The notes under the pieces are model-generated. The model saw only the letters and a program-made list of their open reading frames with translations. It searched no databases and was not told where the DNA came from. A program made the position numbers and the translations under genes. Shown here piece by piece: positions 59,042 to 64,000 of a DNA stretch of 64,000 bases. Within the stretch, counting starts at the first letter, position 1. Every line of letters starts with the position of its first letter. Source of the stretch: Silvania confinis (lineage in GTDB: Bacteria; Pseudomonadota; Gammaproteobacteria; Enterobacterales; Enterobacteriaceae); contig NZ_JAMGZJ010000069.1 of the NCBI RefSeq assembly GCF_025564085.1, positions 62,001-126,000 of the forward strand, given 5' to 3'.

Positions 59042-59953
59042 ATGCGTACCGCAACAATCCGCGCCACCCTCGGCGGGGCTCTTTTATTATTGTCAGTATT
59101 AGCCTCCGCGTCCGCAACGCAGTCTAAGGCCATACCTTCAGCGCATCCGATTTCGCAGCGTATCTCTGTACAGACGCAAGGCTCAGGGCCGGATGTCATC
59201 CTGATTCCGGGGCTGGCGTCGTCTCGCGACATCTGGACCGATTTAGCAGCCACTTTACGTAAGAACCACCGTATTCATCTTGTTGAACTCGCGGGTTTTG
59301 CAAGTACGCCTGCCGTTTCCAATCCACAGGGACAGGTCATCGCTCCGGCAGTTGACGCCATCGCTGATTACATCCAAACCCAGCACATCCAGGCACCGGC
59401 GATCATTGGCCATTCGCTTGGGGGAGAGGTGGCATTGATGCTGGGGGCCCGTCATCCCGACCTGGTCGGTCGGTTGATGATCGTCGATGCCTTGCCGTTC
59501 TATACGCTGATGATTGACCCGGCAGCGACCAGCGAAACGGCGGCCCGGCAGGCCACAGCGATGCGGGATTGGCTACTGGGGCAATCGCCGGAGCAAAGAA
59601 AAGAGTTTCAGAAGACATCCATAAACCGTTTAGCGAAGACCGAGGCGGTGAGGCCTGCTTTGGTGACGGCGGGGATCAATTCCGATCGTAAAACGGTTGC
59701 CGATGCCGTGTATGAATTGATGATCACCGACCTGCGCCCCGAGCTCGCGCGCATCAACGCGCCGATGGAGATCCTGTACGCGTATGACCCCTTATTCGGG
59801 ATCCCAGCCGCCAGCGTGGAAGCAATGTACCGTCAAGCCTATGCTTCTGCACCTGATGCCCATTTCACGCAGATCGACGACAGTTTTCACTTTGTCATGC
59901 TGGATCAGCCAGAACGGTTTTCCACCGCAGTTGAGTCATTTTTAAACAAATAA
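59042..59953 (+). CDS. exported alpha/beta hydrolase
   Basis: 303 residues from the ATG at 59042; the longer frame from 58970 is not needed. The signal peptide is ATIRATLGGALLLLSVLASA then SA. The catalytic fold has QGSGPDVILIPGLASSRDIW with the oxyanion loop, the nucleophile elbow GHSLGGEVALMLG, a likely acid in YAYDPLFGIP, and the His in DDSFHFVMLDQPERF. A periplasmic esterase or lipase-like role is inferred. Its natural substrate is unknown. Confidence 0.85.
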   Translation: MRTATIRATLGGALLLLSVLASASATQSKAIPSAHPISQRISVQTQGSGPDVILIPGLASSRDIWTDLAATLRKNHRIHLVELAGFASTPAVSNPQGQVIAPAVDAIADYIQTQHIQAPAIIGHSLGGEVALMLGARHPDLVGRLMIVDALPFYTLMIDPAATSETAARQATAMRDWLLGQSPEQRKEFQKTSINRLAKTEAVRPALVTAGINSDRKTVADAVYELMITDLRPELARINAPMEILYAYDPLFGIPAASVEAMYRQAYASAPDAHFTQIDDSFHFVMLDQPERFSTAVESFLNK

Positions 59954-60036
59954 AGGATGGTGCTGAACATCGAAATTTTGCAAAAGAAAGACTGGGATTT
60001 CTGATGCCGGAAAAAACACATGGAATTACTTTTAAA

Positions 60037-60061
60037 GGAGGATGCGCTGAGGCGCACCTCC
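60037..60061 (-). terminator. terminator of the fimbrial operon
   Basis: On the minus strand the stem GGAGG-TGCGC pairs with GCGCA-CCTCC, with one bulged base and a short loop, followed by TTTAAAAG. It lies 87 bases past the stop codon of the adhesin gene and probably ends the chaperone-usher-adhesin transcript. The T-run is short, so confidence is moderate. Confidence 0.5.
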
Positions 60062-60147
60062 CTCATCGTGAATAAATATTTAGCGTAAAATGTTGCTGTT
60101 TTATTCAACAGATTGAATTCAGCAGTTCTCTTTCCCGGGCCTGTTCT

Positions 60148-61182
60148 CTATTTAAAAGTCACCGTCACAGTTGCCGTGGCGCTGTAGTCGCCCAGGAGCG
60201 GCGAAATGGCTGTCCAGACAAATCCGGCATAATATTCATGCATCATATGGTCACCGCTAATCATACCGAAAGTCTGGGGTGTATTAAGGGGGATCCGGGG
60301 TAGCAGGTTACTGTTTTCAGAAATAATAAAACCAAAACCGCTATTTGCTACCGGCATGATTATACTCCCGTCCTTAACCGGGTTGCTGGAACTTAAAGTC
60401 AGCAGCAGCGTCTCACCGGTGCAGGTTTTTCCACTTTTTTCCCTCGTCAGGTCCACTATGACGTTGAAAGATTTGGTTTTTTCAATCCTACCAGGAGCCG
60501 CCCAGCGGGCATTGATCACCCCAAAATCAAGCGTATCAGGCACCAGCGTTACGCGGGGAGTACAGGCAATAAAAGTAATATTATTCAGGCCGGTTATATA
60601 AAGGTTAAAGTTACCATCATTTCCTCCGCTTCCTACACGCAGCCCGCCCACGCCATCAACCTGGAACAGCGAGAGGCTGACATTGCCCATCACTTTGCCG
60701 TCATCTGCTGCAGGTAAGCCAGTGGTTTTGATATACACCTGGTAGGTAAGCGTAAATGTCTGAGAGGTGGCTGGCGAAAGGCAGCCACCTCTACCATCTG
60801 AGCGGCAAAGGGTAGCCGGACCAATTTCGATCTTGTCTCCCTTGATAAGTTTGTAATCCACATTTTTATACGTTATCCCTACTTCCAGGGAATTATGGAT
60901 ATTTTTAACCACATCATTGGGATCAAGCCACAGATAGGCGTTTTCCCCTTTAGGATAGCCGTTGGTATCGGTGCAGGTAAAAGTGGCAGTAATGGGTGAC
61001 GAAACCCAGATCTTCGTATTTGCGCCAAAATCCCCAACGGAGGCCTTTAACACGCTGTCGATAGCCACGGTTTCGCTCACAGAGGTGCCTGCTTTACACG
61101 TCAGGGCCTGTGCCGCTGAAGAAAATAACGCCAGGCCGAGCATGGCAGTCAATAAAAAATATCGTCCGGAAGTTTTCATCAT
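60148..61182 (-). CDS. fimbrial tip adhesin (two-domain)
   Basis: 344 residues with a signal peptide (FLLTAMLGLALFSSAAQA). A first domain with Cys pairs (ALTCKAGTSVSETV, TATFTCTDTNGYPKGENAYL, ATLCRSDGRGGCLSP) is followed by a C-terminal pilin-type domain: FIACTPRVTLVPDTLDFGVI, GKTCTGETLLLTLSSSNPVK and the penultimate YSATATVTVTFK strand that is donated in pilus assembly. The length (about twice that of a pilin) is that of tip adhesins. The receptor is unknown. It is 10 bases behind the usher gene. Confidence 0.85.
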   Translation of the reverse strand: MMKTSGRYFLLTAMLGLALFSSAAQALTCKAGTSVSETVAIDSVLKASVGDFGANTKIWVSSPITATFTCTDTNGYPKGENAYLWLDPNDVVKNIHNSLEVGITYKNVDYKLIKGDKIEIGPATLCRSDGRGGCLSPATSQTFTLTYQVYIKTTGLPAADDGKVMGNVSLSLFQVDGVGGLRVGSGGNDGNFNLYITGLNNITFIACTPRVTLVPDTLDFGVINARWAAPGRIEKTKSFNVIVDLTREKSGKTCTGETLLLTLSSSNPVKDGSIIMPVANSGFGFIISENSNLLPRIPLNTPQTFGMISGDHMMHEYYAGFVWTAISPLLGDYSATATVTVTFK

Positions 61183-61191
61183 GCCATCCCT

Positions 61192-63714
61192 TTATTGGCA
61201 AACTGCACTCAGTTCGCGATAACCTGTTTTCTTCTGTCCCTCATCCTCCGGGATCTGAATAAGACATTGCTCGTCAGACTGGTCACCCCAGCGAATTACC
61301 AGCGTTTCGCCATGCTCAACGCCGGACACAAATACGTCTCCGTCCGGCCCTACAATGCCATTACTGCGCTCACCGCGGCTGTAAGCCTGCGACCCGACAG
61401 GTGGAAAACTGTTATCCGGCAAGCGACTGTGGATAAGCAGGCTTCCGCCGCTGTAAGTTTCGAAGCGAATGCGGGTTATTGCACCCCGGGTTGGTACCGT
61501 TTTCTTTGTCGCCACTGGCACATCCAGGTCGTCAGGGAAATCATGAGTATTCAGCGTGTAGACATTATTACGGTATGGAATGGCGTTGGGAGCCACAGTA
61601 TAACCAAATGGATCAATTCGGTTACCCGTCTGATTTTTCAGACCAACACCCTGCGCATTTTCAGCCTCGATCAGCGTAAACGTTGAACCCAAAGGTTGCG
61701 ACAGCGTCAGCCCGCCACTGTGTGCGACAAGGCCACCGGAAAGGTTCAGGCTGCTTTGCTGCGCGTGTTCAGAACTGGCATAGCCGAGCCACAGGTTTCC
61801 GGCATGCCCTCGATAACCAATGCCCGCGCTTCCTGCGGTACGCTCTGAATCATTCTGTGCCGCCTGCACGCTGTAGCTGAGCCGGTTATCTTCCAGCAAC
61901 GAACCACTAAGCCCGGCAGTGGAGGATACTTTACCCGAACGGTCACTATGAAAATCTGCCGTTGCGTTAGCCGGTTGGCCACTAAAGTTTAGTGGCAACG
62001 ATAAACGCAGGTTCAAACTGCTGTCATTCGCGGTGTAATGGTTACGGGTATTCTGGTAATAAAGGCTCCAGGTGACTTTGCCCAGTACGGAGGATAAACC
62101 AGACTGTACCGTGGTATCCGACCGGCTTCCCTGCCAGTAATTTTGCTTGCTGAAAGTGAAATATAGCTGGCTAAGCTCGCCAATCTGCTGGTTGACTGAG
62201 ACATCAAGTCGATCCTTTTTGGTGGCATAATTCGACTGGTAAGTAATGTCTGGCCGGGTGACAATCCATTGTGGATCGCTATTTTCGTCTTCATCCCAAT
62301 AATAACTTTTATAGTGGTCATTATCCCAGCGACGACGCTCCTCCACCGCTTCCTGAAAGTCATAATATCCGGAAGATGAATAGCGGTATCCCCCCACCAC
62401 GAAATCAGTGTGGGAATCAATAAATGATTTAGCATATAAAAAACGCGCGCTGGCACCCTGGCGGCTGTCGCCCCGGGCAAGACGGGTATCGGATAGAGCG
62501 AGATCAAAAGAAACGGCGCCGAGATTGCCCATGTTTTTTCCGAGCCCCGCAGCTACGCTGCTGTAATGTTCGGCGGTAAGTGCGCCAGTGTTCAGGGTGA
62601 TGGTATTGCTCACGCCATAGGAAAGCTGACTTTCAGCAAAAGAAGGAGAATAGCCTTCAGCTCCATCATGATATTTTCCGGCAACCAGCTCATAGTTGTA
62701 CTGGCCGTAACGAACCAGGCCGGGAAGGACTGTATAGGGGATGACCAGGTTACTGTGCCGTCCGTCAGCCTCAATAATGGTGACGAGCAAATCACCGCTG
62801 CGGCTGGCCGGAACAATATCGTTAAATTCAAAAGGGCCGGGTGAAACGTTGGTTGAGTAAATCAGGTAGTTGTTTTGCCTGACTTCCACCCGGGCATTAC
62901 TCTCCGCCATTCCCCGTACCACCGGCGCATACTGAGACTGGCTGTCGGCGCGCATCATCTGCTCCGAAGCAAGCTGAAGACCACGATAAGGAACGCTGTC
63001 GAAAACGGTATTTCCGGTGCTGGTCTGGCCGAAAATAAGGCGGCTTTGCAGGGAGGGAAGCGCACGCTCCGCCCAGGAAGCAACGTTCTGCCAGTGGTGC
63101 TCCTCACCGCTGTTTTTGGTCAGGTTGGACGAAGAGCGCAAGCGCCAGGCACCAAGGTTCAGGCCGCTGTTCAGATAAAGATAGGCATACTGATTATTTT
63201 CGCCGTAGCTTTTTATGTTATTTGCCACGAGATTGTAATTAATAAACGCTGCCGTAACACCTTCATCGTACAGTGTGGCGGGTACAGCTCCACGCGGTTG
63301 TTTATTCATATAAAGCTGTGGCACCTGGATATCCAGACGATGCTCCGCGATAGTGACATGCATTGAGGCACCGGGGAACTGGCTGGCCAGATCCACGCAT
63401 TGGCTCTGCTGTTCTCCGGAAATACCGACCGACCATGCCTGCAGTTGCCCGGTGCTGAGGCAGGGGCGTACCTGGTTGTTTTCCTTGCGCCTCACTAACT
63501 CGATATCCCGCTGCTCAACAAGCACTTGGTTCACATAGACATCCAGTGCATAAATGCCGGGTATAATGCCGGAATCAGGATCAATGAGATTGATCAGGGT
63601 GCCGGCGTCCACGCCATGAAAAAAAGCGGTGTTATATTCACTTTTCGCTGCACATTCCGCCCCGGGAAGTAACGCTGAGGTCAACGCACAGATTTTTATA
63701 AATGACCGTTGCAT
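61192..63714 (-). CDS. outer-membrane fimbrial usher (FimD/PapC family)
   Basis: 840 residues, normal usher length. The signal is RSFIKICALTSALLPGAEC then A. The N-terminal chaperone-binding region (FFHGVDAGTLINLIDPDSGI), the plug/barrel PFEFNDIVPASRSGDLLVTI, ITLNTGALTAEHYSSVAAGL, and the C-terminal GPDGDVFVSGVEHGETLVIR then WGDQSDEQCLIQIPEDEG with its two Cys (the second in LSAVCQ) are all usher hallmarks. It translocates and assembles subunits brought by the chaperone upstream. Confidence 0.93.
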   Translation of the reverse strand: MQRSFIKICALTSALLPGAECAAKSEYNTAFFHGVDAGTLINLIDPDSGIIPGIYALDVYVNQVLVEQRDIELVRRKENNQVRPCLSTGQLQAWSVGISGEQQSQCVDLASQFPGASMHVTIAEHRLDIQVPQLYMNKQPRGAVPATLYDEGVTAAFINYNLVANNIKSYGENNQYAYLYLNSGLNLGAWRLRSSSNLTKNSGEEHHWQNVASWAERALPSLQSRLIFGQTSTGNTVFDSVPYRGLQLASEQMMRADSQSQYAPVVRGMAESNARVEVRQNNYLIYSTNVSPGPFEFNDIVPASRSGDLLVTIIEADGRHSNLVIPYTVLPGLVRYGQYNYELVAGKYHDGAEGYSPSFAESQLSYGVSNTITLNTGALTAEHYSSVAAGLGKNMGNLGAVSFDLALSDTRLARGDSRQGASARFLYAKSFIDSHTDFVVGGYRYSSSGYYDFQEAVEERRRWDNDHYKSYYWDEDENSDPQWIVTRPDITYQSNYATKKDRLDVSVNQQIGELSQLYFTFSKQNYWQGSRSDTTVQSGLSSVLGKVTWSLYYQNTRNHYTANDSSLNLRLSLPLNFSGQPANATADFHSDRSGKVSSTAGLSGSLLEDNRLSYSVQAAQNDSERTAGSAGIGYRGHAGNLWLGYASSEHAQQSSLNLSGGLVAHSGGLTLSQPLGSTFTLIEAENAQGVGLKNQTGNRIDPFGYTVAPNAIPYRNNVYTLNTHDFPDDLDVPVATKKTVPTRGAITRIRFETYSGGSLLIHSRLPDNSFPPVGSQAYSRGERSNGIVGPDGDVFVSGVEHGETLVIRWGDQSDEQCLIQIPEDEGQKKTGYRELSAVCQ

Positions 63715-63755
63715 AATGACACATCCCTGACATTATTTTAATCGGTGCCGAAGTG

Positions 63756-64000
63756 TTAATCCATTTTAACTTCCGCAATCCCGCCATGATCGTTAATATA
63801 TGTCAACCCGACCACTTTCGAGCCTTTTGAAAAATTAATCGTCTGAACGCTAAACGGTGAAATCATTGTTGCAGGTATGCGTTTCTCAAGCCCTTGCACG
63901 TTGCGAAGAACTAACTGATTAAGGCTGACATGTAAAGGCCCGTTATTATTAATGACCAGTGCGTCGTTAAACTTTTTAATTTTTAGCTTATCAACTTCAC
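63756..64000 (-). CDS. PapD-like fimbrial chaperone, 5' part outside the window
   Basis: The open frame enters at the window end and covers the last 80 codons. It reads EVDKLKIKKFNDALVINNNG, PLHVSLNQLVLRNVQGLEKR, MISPFSVQTINFSKGSKVVG and TYINDHGGIAEVKMD to a TAA at 63756. This is the C-terminal immunoglobulin-like domain of periplasmic pilus chaperones, with the NxGP(x)HV pattern. It directly precedes the usher gene, so the order chaperone-usher-adhesin is clear. The major pilin gene, if present, is outside the window. Confidence 0.85.
   Translation of the reverse strand, partial: EVDKLKIKKFNDALVINNNGPLHVSLNQLVLRNVQGLEKRIPATMISPFSVQTINFSKGSKVVGLTYINDHGGIAEVKMD

Noticed and set aside
1-64000. 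CRISPR arrays, tRNA or rRNA genes, phage modules, insertion sequences
   Set aside because: None could be recognised on either strand.

Overview
The window reads as chromosomal DNA of an enterobacterium (Enterobacteriaceae). A genus near Enterobacter, Lelliottia or Leclercia is my guess from the gene content (YncE-type propeller, NemA-type ene-reductase, chaperone-usher fimbriae, GH28 pectinase, YdcZ, RhtB-type exporter); no rRNA or tRNA gene is present to confirm it. No prophage, integrase, transposase or CRISPR array is visible. Nearly all genes are accessory, and about fifteen are transcription regulators (eight LysR, two TetR, and one each of DeoR, FadR, HxlR, GntR/UTRA and GlxA type), mostly next to small metabolic or efflux units.

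Layout. 1-6 kb: an edge-truncated LysR gene and a LysR paralogue flank a minus-strand group (cyclophilin-like protein, metallo-beta-lactamase-fold hydrolase, alcohol dehydrogenase, MFS exporter, DUF1471 remnant). 6-13.4 kb: a sugar and amino-acid catabolic locus with a DeoR regulator facing a Gfo/Idh/MocA dehydrogenase, then a FadR-type regulator and a tight operon of RpiB-like isomerase, GarR-like dehydrogenase and a complete polar-amino-acid ABC transporter. 13.4-15.1 kb: LysR, carboxymuconolactone decarboxylase-like and tautomerase-like genes. 15.1-21.6 kb: a metal-uptake region. A class III binding protein and a signal-less ModA-like protein lie behind a near-perfect ModE operator, and a Fur-box-preceded TonB receptor is followed by a YncE-type propeller. 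21.6-34.6 kb: LysR/transporter pairs, an HxlR-alcohol dehydrogenase-ene reductase group, and a TetR-RND efflux unit.

34.8-46 kb: a ProC-like fragment, a GH28 pectinase, unknown genes, a decayed MFS gene, a DUF1989 protein, a LysE exporter, an AT-rich frameshifted gene, and a two-gene Slam (type XI secretion) locus with its TbpB-like surface lipoprotein. A TIM-barrel protein then faces a GntR regulator across tandem repeats. 46-56.5 kb: LysR-nitroreductase-DUF1993, a hydrolase with two good starts facing a GlxA regulator, LysR-EamA, TetR-saccharopine-dehydrogenase-like, and a SUFU-domain protein behind a truncated VOC gene. 57-58.2 kb: an auxiliary tryptophanyl-tRNA synthetase preceded by a leader peptide with tandem Trp codons and competing hairpins, a textbook ribosome-mediated attenuator. 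58.4-64 kb: a phosphatase, an alpha/beta hydrolase and a chaperone-usher fimbrial operon cut by the window edge.

The strongest leads are the Trp-attenuated second trpS, the ModE-box operon beside a Fur-box TonB receptor (possibly molybdenum-chelate uptake), and the Slam surface-lipoprotein system. All functional statements are inferred from sequence reading alone.
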